Assembly: GCA_030248295.1 (NCBI GenBank)
Contig: JASANH010001508.1
Coordinates: 1,116,001 to 1,180,000, forward strand
DNA length: 64,000 nucleotides
Direction of reading: 5' to 3'
DNA from: Mesodorylaimus sp. YZB2_4
Taxonomy: Eukaryota; Nematoda; Enoplea; Dorylaimida; Dorylaimidae
The position numbers and the translations under genes are program-made. The notes beneath the pieces are model-generated. The model ran no database searches. It was not told where the DNA came from and saw only the letters and a program-made list of their open reading frames with translations. This document shows, piece after piece, positions 10,621 through 21,975 of this stretch. Positions within the stretch are counted from its first letter, which is position 1, and each line of letters opens with the position of its first letter.

Positions 10621-13600
10621 CTACACTTTCCTCCGACCACCCCTCTCCAACGACACACCCCTCTCACGACGACCCACCTCCTCATCCGACCTCCTACGAC
10701 CTCCACCCTTCTCCACCGAACGACTGCGACGATCAACCGCGCCAGACGACGAACCGCGGCGACGCGCTCCATCACGATCACGGGGCTGCATGCGGTACTC
10801 ACGCGGATCGACGCGTTTTCCCGCTTCGTATTCCAACGAGTTCTTCTTCTAGAGTTCGCCTTTCTTTAGCCACTCCTCCGCCGTGAATCGCTTCTTTGGT
10901 CCGCAGGGGGCCAATAACGCCGCGGGCACACGACGACCGTTCACCGAAACGAGCATTCCGGACTTGAACTTTTCGAACGTCGTCGTGGCCGTCTCGTGTT
11001 TGTGCTGCGCTGAAACAGTAGAAGTCATTATAACAAGCAAGCACTGACCAAGAGACTACACTCACCGCTGATGTTCTCGTCGCTGTCGACGTAGGCCTCC
11101 ATGCACAACAGCACGATGATGATGTGCTTGAAAAGTTCAGACTGCTCCAGTCGCCAGGCGCCGAACCGACCTTTGCAGATGATGGCCATGATTTCGTGCA
11201 AGTTGAACTCCTGTTTCATGGCCCACATTTCGATGCCGATGGAAATGGCCGCCACCGTGACGCACTCCGTCTTTCCCGTCTCCTCGTAGATCAACATATT
11301 CGGCAAATCCGGTTGAATTCCGTATTCGTCCCCGGGACGGTACATGGTCTCACGTCCAGTCAGCAAGGCGTCGACCAGCCTCAACACGGCCCTGCGACGA
11401 GTCAGCAACAACGACAAATTGGTGACTTCGACGACGACGATCTGAAAGAAAAACTAAGAGTAAGACGAAAAGGCACACTCTTTCTCCCACTTACATCACG
11501 GACGATTCCATTGTACATAATGCACTTGATGTGCACTTTAAGCAGATCGATGGTCGTGTCGAACGGGATGTTTTCTTCCACTTCGTACTCGCACGGGTCC
11601 TTGTGCTGAAAGCCGCGATTGGTCGTATCAAACAGCTGCTTGGCCGACTTCTCAGCCCGACGAATTTGCACCACGAGTCCGATCTGAAACAAAGGCTAGT
11701 CAAAAAAAAGTGGAGACAGGAAAAAAGTGCTCACGTTCTTTTGGACGAGGAAGTCGACGTAGTCGTTTCCATGAAAGTCTCGCAGCCTCGGCTCCTGCGC
11801 CAACCAGATTTTACGATTCGTTCCCGTTTCGATGCAGTTCGCATTCATGACCGCCATGATCCTCTCCTGGGTGTCCCGTCCAAGTGCGTCGTACTTCTTC
11901 ACCAGCACCTCGGCCACGTTCTCCTTCAACACCAACTTGTCCTGCTGGGAGTAGCTGTCCGAAATTTCAATCAAATCTCGCCTCGGGTTGACACGCTTGA
12001 ATGCGGCTCGCACGATCTCGTCAATTTCAAAGAGCAGGTTCCTTTGAATCTCGTTGTTGACTCGGCCCATTTTCGGACGGCCTTGTTCTTGATCCTTCTG
12101 GCCGGGACGCGAGCCAAAAACGTAGCGAAGGAAGCGTTTGAAGGCGGCGTAGCCCTTGATCGTCTTGCTGTGCTTCTGTTCTTCGAAGGCTATTATCACC
12201 GGATTGCCTCGTCCACTTTGCGGATCTTCGCGTAGAAACTCGGCCGTGTCTCGCCGGTACAAAAGGGCGTGCATGTCGCGCAGCCTGTCCTCTTTTCGTT
12301 CCACTCCGATCCTTCAAATCGCAACGGCTTTCAGCAGAGCCTGCTCTTCCTCGTCTGAAAAGGACTCGGCTGCATTGAGGGACTATGCCATCACATTCCT
12401 GCCCACTTACATTGCCTCAACATGACCGCTCGATTCTCCCTGTCATCCAAAATCTTGTCGTACACTCGCCAAAAAACGACGTGGCTGATGATCATAATCG
12501 GGCGTAGACGTAGACGCTGATTTCTTTCAGTTTTTCGCCTAGATAGTACGTCCAATTCATGGTTTCGCGAAACACCTGAAAAAGGGAGGTCGGGGCCAGA
12601 GTGAATGTGAAATTTGGAGACTTACATCGAGCAAGAAGTTGTCCGACGATCGGCGGATTTCGATTCCGAAATAGCGGAAATAGCCGGGAAGTGGCTTCAA
12701 TACTTTGAAAGCGAGCGTTCGGTTTTTTCGGGAGAGGGCGACCGAAGCGAAATCGGAGATGTTGACCGCTAAAAAAAGAAGAGCTATTGCTATTTGCAGG
12801 AGCATAAGGGTTTCTTACAGAAGACGAGTAGTCGGTGGGCCAGCAGCGCCCATTTGCCGTCGTTCGTCGTCACGTTGCATTGAATTTTCACGTCGTCAAA
12901 TTTGTAGTCGAAAATCGTGTCTGGAATTGGGACAGCGCATGTTCGCTCGCTGCATATCCCAGCTGGGCTGGCGATCGTGAAGCCGCCGACGCGGTTGATG
13001 GCGCAGTTGAAGGCGGCGTTGGCGAACTTGGACTTGGGCGGGATGACGATCACCAAATCTTGTTTTTTGCCTTGATAGTAGCCTTCATGCCGATCGAATG
13101 GAAGAGTCCAGTTGCCGTACTCAAAGTGCATCGATTCCTTTTCTAAAACCGTATGTTATGTTTGAGAACGAAAGTACGAACTAAGTTTAGCCTCACCGTC
13201 ATCTTCACAACTTTGTCCGCCGTAAATTGCTTCTCCATGTCCATTATTCTCGGCAGAGTCGTGGCAGAGGGTCGGTTTCTCACCAGGACAATAAACCTGA
13301 TTCCCTTTCGGAGTGCAGTACTTTTTTAAGAGACTCTGGCAGATGGCTTCCTTTGGCACCGTCGTTTGCTTCTTGATGCAAAAGCAGCTCGAGAGTTTCG
13401 CGCACGACTTCACCGTCCGTTTTTCCTCTGCACATCGCTCAATCATCAGAGCCTAAAAGCGGGCGCGGTGTATGCTGCGAAGAAAAAGACAGAAGTTTTT
13501 TCGGAAGAACAAAAGCAGCTTTAAAAATCTAAATGAAAAAGTATCTGCACGACTTACAAAGCATATATTGCAGAAAGTATTCGCCGTTTTCACGCCCACT

Positions 13601-13956
13601 TTCAGTTATCATCCTGTATTCGCCAAATTTCGCCGTGCTTGTCAAGTTCAGTCGAAACGTCACGCTTCCGTACTCGCATTTCGCGTCTTCGATGACTTCG
13701 TTCTTGTCCCTCAACAATTTCACAAGTTCCTCGTTGTTACATTTTTCCGCCTTGAATTCGATGTGCCCATCTTCCAAAGGAACATCGGTTTCGAAATTAT
13801 ATTTATCGAAGAATGAAACTCAAATTTGAAAACAAAATTTAAGGAATCGCTGGAGCTCGAATCAAGGATTTACTTACTCTTCGCTTCGACGTAGGCCACA
13901 GCAAATAATCCGACCGCCAAGAAAAGAATAATTTTATGTTTTTCTTGATTTCCCAT
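10621..13956 (-). pseudogene. Module A long-tail receptor-like gene, inactivated copy
   Basis: This is the paralogue of the gene at 47496-51339, with the same exon order and very high nucleotide identity over the exons of the cytoplasmic part. It starts with a signal peptide (MGNQEKHKII...) at 13956, followed by the Cys-rich ectodomain. Three lesions are visible relative to module B. A 2-nt loss at about 13444 converts the SDDCE region to a frame with an immediate TGA. A deletion of about 285 bp near 12495 fuses the exon ending VYVYA to the middle of the membrane-span exon, removing the exon between and most of the span, and gives a TGA three codons on. A CAG-to-TAG change stands at 10849-10851 in the last exon. 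The long cytoplasmic exons (12304-11696, 11692-11402, 11441-11066) otherwise remain open, suggesting recent decay. Confidence 0.8.
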
Positions 13957-14316
13957 TCCAATTTCTTTTCAATCCAATCGCAATTATCCGGTTTATTCTA
14001 AAATCTTCACGAAAATTTTTACGATAAAATAACACGACCGTTCTTTCTGCTTCTTCGGTTTCGAAGATACTGCTTGTAAACGAAACTTTGCTGCGAGCGC
14101 ACATCTGGGCTGCATGCTTATGACATTTGCACCAATTTTTGGAATGCAGGTGGAAAAAGGCGCGACTTTTAAAAAATACGTTTGACTATACAGCGGCATT
14201 GTCTCTGCTGAAGGCCGCATCAGATGAAACTATACTTTATTTTCCGTAAACAGCAGCAGCAAAAGCGCGATTTGAATTTTTTCTCAATTATAATAAATGA
14301 AGAGTTTTAAGTGAAA
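13957..14316. promoter_or_regulatory. Divergent intergenic region of module A (putative bidirectional promoter)
   Basis: The two start codons of the head-to-head pair are 360 bp apart. A block around 14088-14135 (GAAACTTTGCTGCGAGCGCA followed by CTGGGCTGCATGCTTATGAC) is nearly identical to 51479-51525 in module B, whereas flanking intergenic sequence differs more. That conservation is consistent with a shared promoter or 5' UTR element. The regulatory role is inferred. Confidence 0.45.
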
Positions 14317-17179
14317 ATGTCAAAAAGGAGAATGTTTCTTTGGGCGATCCTGACATCGGGGCTTACCTGTTTGAAATCTCAAATGTGGTGGTCGGCTTGT
14401 AAGTAAATCTTCGCTTTGAGTTCCCCAGTTTATTCTCACGTCGTCATTTCAAGTTCAATTTTATCTCTACGACAAGTACAATTTCGAAACAACGGTGGTC
14501 TCGGACGACGGGGTCTTGGAATTTGTGATGAATCGCGGTGTGAAAGCGAATTTGCTCATCTTTTAAACCCCAAGAATGAATCTTTGGCAACAAAGGAATG
14601 TACGAATACAACCTTGGGTTCTTTTCGAGCCAACTTGACCAGCCAGATGGAGCTCGGCATGTACTGTCTTATAAGGGATGCACAAAGCTATGTGTATAAT
14701 GAGCGTCCCTCAAGCTACACGCTTTGTACGTTTTCATGTGTCTTTTTTACCTTCGTTCGCGGAGCAAAATTCCTTCGAACCATTGACACCATTTCCAGGT
14801 TCCGACGATTGCGAAGAATGTTTTTTGGAAAGAAAGAGGAATAAAAATGACACGTGCGCGCAACGAGGAAACTGTTTCTGTCTCAGGAACAGCACGACTG
14901 CGCCCCGAATTATTTGTCAGAAACTGCCCTTGATTTGCATTCGCCTTCAGGACGCCACATTCTGCCCAGTTTTAGGCCGAAGGAAACCAGAAAATCTTTG
15001 CGAGGACTCATTTTATAATAAAGGACTGGCTGAGGCCTTGTACAGCGAGAGTCAATGCGACGGCGAGAGTAAAAAAAAGTTTTTGTCATTGGTTTTAAGT
15101 TCTGAACTACGTTTTGCAGATAACACGAAATCGGTGCATTTCGTGTTAGGCAACTCGTCCCTTCTGTTTGATCGATACCGAGGGTACTACCAGGGCAGAA
15201 ACAAGGATTTGGAGATCGCCATCCCGCCCAACTCGAAGGTCGCCCAGGCCAGATTCAACTGCACCATCAACCGTGTTGGTGGCATCACGATCGACAGGCC
15301 ATTCGGGAAATGCGACGACACGATGGGCATCGTCAAAATTGAAGACACGATTTTCGACAATGGATTCGACGACGTGAAAATTAAATGCAATTTGACGGGG
15401 AGACATGGCGACTGGGCGGTGCTAAAACAACGACTGCTCGTCTTCCGTAATGAAATCTGTTTTCTTGACTCTGATCTCCAAGAAACTTCCCCTCTTTTAG
15501 CGGCTGGTGCCTCCGATTTCGTGGCGATCGTTTTTTATCGCGACAACAAAACCATCGCTTCGAAAATGCTGAAGCCTCTTCCTGGCTTCTTTCGCGTTCT
15601 CGCAGTCGAAATCCGCCAATTGGTGGACGATGCCCTGCTCGGAGTAAGGAAGAATCAAATCTTGAATTGCTGTCACGACTGAGGTGTGCCTGGCCTGTGG
15701 AGAAGGTGATATATTTTGTGGCCGTATTTTGCTGCCCTATACGCACAGCAGTACAGTAGGTGGCCGCTCTCACTGGCCGCCTGATGCAGCGTATCAGCTG
15801 CTCTATACATTTCTCCAGGCAAATGCGGAGACCAGCCGGGTTGAAGTCTCTGGCTGTTCCCGCTAGGAGGCCCTAGCTAAAGTCGAGACCACTACTCCCC
15901 GCGGCAGGTATACCTTCTTCATTGCGGGACAATACAGCTTATCATCTCAGTTCCTATCGCTGCAGTGACTGCTGTCTCCACAATCTTGACTTGAGGTGGC
16001 TATTGAAAAAACGATGAAAATCTTTGCAGGGAGTTGTTTTTTTCGTCGATTCTGGCCAGGACATCCGTTTAGGAGCCAGCGGATTAGTTGGCTAGGTGTT
16101 GGGCACACAAATACTGCTATGGATGGCAGTTCAGTAGACCCCATCTGAAGGTGGAGCTAGTCTTCCCCCGTCAACCTTGGTCATCGCTGGTCACATCACC
16201 TTGGTGCGGCGACTTTGTACAATCAAGTGACGCCCGAAGAAGCCCCCCCCCCCCCCACGCCCACAACTTTCATAATCGGATCATGGCTGCTGATTGGCTA
16301 TTGGCAGCCCCGCGGATAAACGGGAGACTAGGGATCCAGCTCGAAAAAATTTTTAAAATGACGCAGGGATAAAAAATCAGAAATCTGTTGAAATTATTCG
16401 CGAAAAGGTCACGCATGAGCTGGCCCCCTGCGTGAGGTCCAATATTCTACTAACTTCCTCTTTCAGGCCCCCGGAATCATCCCAGTCATGGCACAGCGCA
16501 GAGTAGGATGGTGGTCGATAGAGTAGGATGGGTTTTTTGAGTTCTCAGGTTGCTAATCCGTAAAACGCCAAGACAATGTCCATTCCGCAGTGACCCTTTA
16601 GCAAGACGATCGCAGGTCGATCCTGTTGTTCCGCTGAAATACTTGACTCTGCCAGGGACATACAGCATCTTCTGCTGCCGACCTGATTAGCGTTGATTAG
16701 CGTGTGTCCTGCTGGCTGTTCTAAACTTTTTCCATTTGTAAGAGACATTTTCGCTTAAAGGTTTTCAACGGAACCAAGGATTGGATGTGCGACTTTGACG
16801 GGAACATTACAGACATCTACGCCCTCGTTTACATCTATGCATACGCGGCCTCCAAGAACGGTCTGGCCGTCTACCCCTACATCGTGGACAACATAATTGC
16901 CATCGGTGAGCGTGACAGTTTCGACCTATCTCATCTCACGATTAGTTTATATCCTCTACACGAGACACCGAAACAAGGATTCGCCTTTCGTCATCGACTG
17001 ACTCCCTGGGGTGAGTTCATTCAGCTATGTCTTTCATTGGGCTCATTTGCTCCTTTTCAGCCCAGTCCGTCTGGCTCACCTTCTTGATCGCCATCATCCT
17101 TTCGATCGTGGGCCGCGTCCGTTTGCGGCGTGTCCACTATATAATTTTGGTGAACCAAGCGGGGCTGCTGAGGAATTAA
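14317..17179 (+). pseudogene. Module A short-tail receptor-like gene, damaged copy
   Basis: This is the paralogue of 51710-55135. Exons are about 14317-14398 (signal peptide MSKRRMFLWAILTSGL), 14454-14725, 14799-15068, 15120-15446, 15501-15643, 16761-16905 and 17061-17179. They encode the same ectodomain words (DKYNFETTV, SDDCEECFLERKRNKN, RYRGYYQGRN, IPPNSKV, FNCTINRVGG, FDDVKIKCN) and a membrane helix (VWLTFLIAIILSIVG). The tail ends after GLLRN, shorter than in module B. A single-base loss near 14530-14550 in the second exon moves the Cys-containing segment (ESEFAHLLNP) into another frame. The acceptor of the small penultimate exon (CTCTTCAGATGAG in module B) reads CTCTACACGAG here. I therefore call it a pseudogene; an alternative start or splice could still make a truncated product. 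Confidence 0.7.
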
Positions 17180-17714
17180 AAAATGGACGTCTTTTCGGCA
17201 ATCGTGACTCATTCGAAGCAGTTTCATTAACGATGAAAAACAGAAAGTCTTACGATTAGTGACTTTTGATCGCCTGTTAGCGATTCCTTATGGAAATCCA
17301 CTCAGCAACCCAGGGGCCCTCATCATGTTCTTGCTAACAACAACCTCAGTGGGGGCCCCTGTGGGGGGGGAGCAAGAACATGATGCGAGCCCCTGCGGTG
17401 GAGGTCCTTGGCTGTGAACCTAAGCTCTCATTTTGTCCCTGAAGTTTGTGTTTAGTTAATGCATTTTTTGCTCATGTAGGAATACTGTGATTGCGATTTG
17501 ATCGCCTCACTCCCTTTGTATTTGTTCTTCGCTGATTCCCTTTCGGCCTATGAAGATGCACAGGATTGTATAAGGGGCATTTAGTCAGTAGGAAACGCGT
17601 GGACAGAGGATTTACGCACATGGTTCCTTCAGTCCTGCTATGAAAAACGAGCTTAGTTAGCCTGATTCCGCTCTCACCGGCACTCACAATCAAAGTGTGA
17701 GTGGACCCCTTCCA
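17180..17714. repeat. Degenerate 3' tail of module A, with a foldback hairpin at 17311-17395
   Basis: 17200-17300 aligns with the tail exon of the module B gene (55010-55100) but is out of frame. Arms 17311-17335 and 17371-17395 are complementary over 25 nt with three mismatches and a loop of about 35 nt, including a G-run. I see no gene here. Confidence 0.5.
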
Positions 17715-17800
17715 TCCAATCGCGACTCACTCCAGCCAGCTGCATTCTGACGACAAAAAAACAGGAAGTTTCAGGGACTTTAGCGACTCCTGGTGGAAAT
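17715..17800 (+). pseudogene. Second fragment of the short-tail receptor-like last exon
   Basis: AATCGCGACTCACTCCAGCC, CATTCTGACGA and AAGTTTCAGGGACTT match in order the cytoplasmic-tail part of the module B last exon at about 55003-55065. This is a second tail remnant about 500 bp beyond the first, implying an earlier tandem copy or a local duplication. Confidence 0.55.
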
Positions 17801-19150
17801 TTCCCGCAGCTACGAAAGACAGTAAGAACTTATGAGGCCCACTGCAGCCGTGGTCCTGGATTGTCTATGTAAGGGGCCATACAAATACGACGTGAAGTGG
17901 GGCCCGGGTAGAAACAGACTTTGTGGGACAGGGGGAGAAAGGGCAGGCGCAACAGTGACTTCTGACTTCTTCTGACTTTATCTCTGTGTCTTTATCGCAA
18001 AAGTGACCCCTCGTTACCACCGAACTAAGCGTGGTGTACTGTAAAAAAGTATGGCCATTCAACTGACCTGAAGTCCTCGGGAGATATTCTGATTTTTGCC
18101 TCGACTTTTGAAGGACACAAGGACGGCCTGAAAGCTGTACAAAGCCGACTCTCTTCCGACTTTGACTCGATCCATATCAAGAAAACAGGAGACGAACTGC
18201 CCAACTTATGGTGCAACTCTGTGCACATAAAGCGCAGTTCAAAAATTAAAAAAGATTGAATTGTCTTACTGTCGCTGTCTCACTGGTTTCAACTTTCAAC
18301 CTCCTCGCAGAAGCTGCAAGGCTAACGAATTTCAAAATATGGGCAGAATATTGCCCGTATTAGAGTTTTGTGATACAAAAGTTTAGTTGAAGAAGCTGGC
18401 AGACAGCCTTGGGACCAGTCTTGCTATTCTTGACAAGGCAGTTACCCAGCTGTTATTTTAAAGCCGCATCACAGCACGGTACAGAGTCTCCTTTTTTAGG
18501 TGAAGTCTCTTACGGAAGTGTTCTCTGGACGATGGTGACTTGCTGGAACAGATCGCCCAGTTTCAAATGCCGCACTGAATCGACTAATGGAAATGCGGGC
18601 GCGGGAGGAACACATCGAACCAAGCCATTGGCCACGGGAGTTTTTCACCTGACTGCCATCGCGTGGACTGTCATCAGCTGGAATGATCCAATGGCCGCTG
18701 TTGCCATAGACTTCGTTCGCAGGTGTCTCGCCAGTCGGGCGCATAGAAGCAGCCACCTGAGCTGGGTACAGTATCTGGCGATGAGTGCCATGGTGGACAG
18801 CACTCATGGCCAGCCAGTCTGACCAAGATACTCGTTTGATTCTTCGGACCCTGCTTGATACTGAGTGGTCAGGTCAACCTGGAATACCGCAATTCATATT
18901 CGTTGCGTCTTTTGTTGGAGTGACCCAAGGACCTATCGACAAATAAGAAAACAAGAAATAACGTTTCGCACTTCTTCAGCATAATCAACTCGCAATCAGT
19001 AGCGACATGCTCACGAGAGAAGGGTGGCCTCGTTCGCAAATGATAGTTGCAATCGATACACACACCAGGCCCGTGACCTGGTGGGATTTGACGTCTGCCT
19101 CCACGGGTGCGCAGTTACGGGCGAGTGTCCGGTAAATCATTTCGTGTAAA
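17801..19150. other. Spacer without a supported gene
   Basis: The open frame at 18409-18822 (+) overlaps a similar-length frame on the other strand, shows no recognisable motif and has no splice context, so I treat this stretch as non-coding. Confidence 0.35.
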
Positions 19151-19152
19151 AT

Positions 19153-19360
19153 GTGTTCATGTCATGTCATGTCATACTTTATCCATAGCCAAGCACCATA
19201 AGGCGCACTCGAGGGCTAAGGAACACATAATTGACAATCACTTTGTACCGAGGCGGGAGTCGAACCCTCCCCTGTAAGTGCGCACCACGAACAACGCCTA
19301 ACCCCACCACACCCCGGTGTTCCTCACCCTCGAGTGCGCATAAGCGCTTGGTGATGTGGT
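19153..19360 (-). mobile_element. SINE family 1, minus-strand copy followed by an inverted tail fragment
   Basis: 19153-19320 on the minus strand matches the SINE in the long-tail gene at 48.3-48.47 kb, including the GTCATGTCATGTCAT tail and the B-box region GGAGGGTTCGACTCCCGCCT. The head is degraded. 19315-19360 carries the tail words TTCCTCACCCTCGAGTGCGC again in the plus orientation, so two copies meet head to head. Confidence 0.8.
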
Positions 19361-19634
19361 ACAACATGAACATGAACACATTTGGTACTGTACATGCAAG
19401 GAAACCACGTGTACTAGACTTCGCTTGTGTTTATTTAAAGCAAAGTTTTTGCGCCCGATTTTCTTCGGTGAGATCAAAGATGAGTTCCAAATCTTGACAA
19501 CTGTACTTGGTCACATGCATTACTTCACCGCCTCGAAGTTAAACCCCGCCCCCCCCCCCCCGTGATAACTCTTGTATTTGTATGACCCTTGTGGTCGAGT
19601 CGGTATGATTTTCGGCTTGCATACTGGATGCATA

Positions 19635-20400
19635 CCGGAAGCCACAGTTTGTTTGATGGTTTGCCGCACAGCCTTGTTTATGTGCTCGCACATACTTGTA
19701 CTGTCAGAACAGCGTGTGATCAACTTGTATAAACCTAACCCCTCTATACTTAACCCCCCTTTGGAAACCTTGGAGCTGGAGCTGTTGGCTTCGAAAGCAT
19801 AAAAATGAGATTTTAGATGCCCACCTACGTACCAACGTGACCTGTGAGTGAATCTGGGATTGGTGGATCTTCCTCGGTCGATAAATGCGAGGCTACCCTT
19901 GGTCCTTGGCTATCAGCAGTCAAAGTCTTGTTGCCGCCTGCGCTGCTCAATTAGGAGTTGGTAGGTGATGGACTGTTCTGAATGCACGAGTCTCGGTAAG
20001 ACGGGTTCCTGACGGCGCATGTGCGACGCTCATGCTTGCAGTGATCTCCGTGTGGGATGGACTGAAGCCTTCGCCCACTGAAGTTTGATGGCAGCATCTC
20101 GCATTCTCCCCTGAGCGGGATCGACGATGAGGACATTGCACTCCTCGAGTCCTGACATGCCCACTACCAGTGCGGCTGGCCGTTCCTAGAACCCACCAGC
20201 AACACTGGATACGGCAGGGCCCGGGTAAGCTGAGAGGCGGACCGTATCGCTAGACGTGAGGGCGGCCCAGCGGGTCCATGATGGAAGAGAGGAGTCCTTA
20301 TCGTTTTGTCCGCCACATGTTTGAAAAACAGAACAGCCTCTCTTACAACAGAGGATTACGTGATATTCAATCTGGCATGTCTGACTCACAGACCATCATA
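19635..20400 (-). repeat. Right arm of the inverted repeat enclosing module A
   Basis: This matches the reverse complement of 9600-10400 across nearly its whole length, for example GTTTGTTTGATGGTTTG, TGATCAACTTGTATAAACC and GGATGGACTGAAGCCTTCGC. It is preceded by a poly-C run of 13 (about 19549-19561). Together the arms flank about 9.2 kb containing both module A genes. Confidence 0.75.
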
Positions 20401-21975
20401 CTGTACTTACGTAGCTGCGGCTAGAGCTTCAGCTAAAGACTACTTGGACTATGCAGGATTATGCAGTATCGTGCGAATGCAGTAAGCTGAGACAGCTGTC
20501 GCCTCTTTTGTCATACTTCGAATTAATCGTCAGCGGAGCCCGCACACGATGTTTTCGATGGCCATCAGATTTTTTACCTGCTTTTTATAGGGTTTAAAGT
20601 TGGTTCAGAAAAAGGAAATGGCAAAATCCGCACAGTATGTTTACAAATATGTTTGGATTCCTGAGACTGTGTTCTCTCCGCACACATTGCTTGGATCGTG
20701 GCCGGTCCCTCCTCGTCGTGCAATAGGTGCAGATTTAGATCCTGACCCACTAGTTCATGCGCTGTTGATATCGTGACCCGAGTCACTTGTGCACGCGCAT
20801 AAACTTTCTACATGTTTTTGTAAGATATGGGCAATTAAAAAGATACAGAACATCGTGCACGCTAAAAAATAAAAAGATCTCATTTCAAATTGCCGCGTAA
20901 TTTGTTTTTTACCTCACTTTGAGGACACTCACAATAAACGCGCACTTTCACTTGGCAAAGCTTCTTGTTTTGTTATATGGCGGCTGCCTTCGGAGTTCCT
21001 GAGAAATTTATAACGCAGTTCTTGAAAACTGCACTGATTCGAGTAAGATCAGATTACGACGTGAACCAATCGTACATAGATTTTGTTGTACAAAGCCACC
21101 TCACGAAGTTTGCGATACCATGAAAAGCGTTTGGTCTTGCAGTCATGCAAGCGTCTCAGGAAAGAAGATCAGGCTTATATGCTGAATGTTATGACGCTTT
21201 TATGACGAAAAATAGTCTCACTTTTGATACGACACTGCCTCTTTTGACTGATGATGGCAAAAGAAAAATCACGCGGTAATTCAAACTTACCGATTGGCTC
21301 TGTGCAGAAAATGAATGCGCCTGCAGAAAGTATATATACGCGTGCGCAAGTGGCTCGGGTCACGAGAACAATGCGCGTGCACAAGTGGCACAACCCTTTG
21401 ATTTACTGACTTGTGAGTGGAGCAGCTGATCCACTTATTGCACGGGCGCTAGTGCTTTTCACTGTTTTAATAACCACGAATGAACGTTTGGCTCAGTCAG
21501 TCATCAATGGCCTAGCCTGTAAGGTTAGAGAGGGGATTTTGCAACTCCCTTTTATGGTAGGGAATCGAGCTCTGTCTTGCCTGGGTGGGTTGCTCTCTGC
21601 CATGGAGTACGGTAGCAAGCAGCGATGGCAACGCAACTTTCGATGTATACATGGGGCATTAAAGCACGGCCGCCCTCAGTTGTCTTACGCACCTTTCGAT
21701 CGTAATCACTTTGTGTCTGCTGGCCCCTCAACGCTCGAAGGGTACAAAGTCCTGTTTGCCATATCCCTAATTAAAGCTTATTTCTCTCGTCGGAACCAAG
21801 CAACGGGTATGTCCCGACACATTTTCATATCCTTTCAAGCTTACTTCTCCTTTCCCCAACCTGTAGGCAATGTGCCATCCAAGTCAGCACCAGAATTATC
21901 CACTAGTACGAACAAGGAAGGCCGCGCGCGACTCGTCCAAACAAGGGTGCGAACAGAACGAACGGCGACGACGAG
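20401..21975. other. Spacer upstream of the PRR5-like gene
   Basis: I find no supported gene or repeat. An open frame at 21413-21979 runs up to the PRR5-like start codon and overlaps it (ATGA), but its sequence is not recognisable; it may be upstream untranslated sequence. Confidence 0.3.

Noticed and set aside
18409-18822. 137-residue open frame on the plus strand
   Set aside because: It has no recognisable motif or splice context, and a 103-residue frame overlaps it on the other strand; probably chance.
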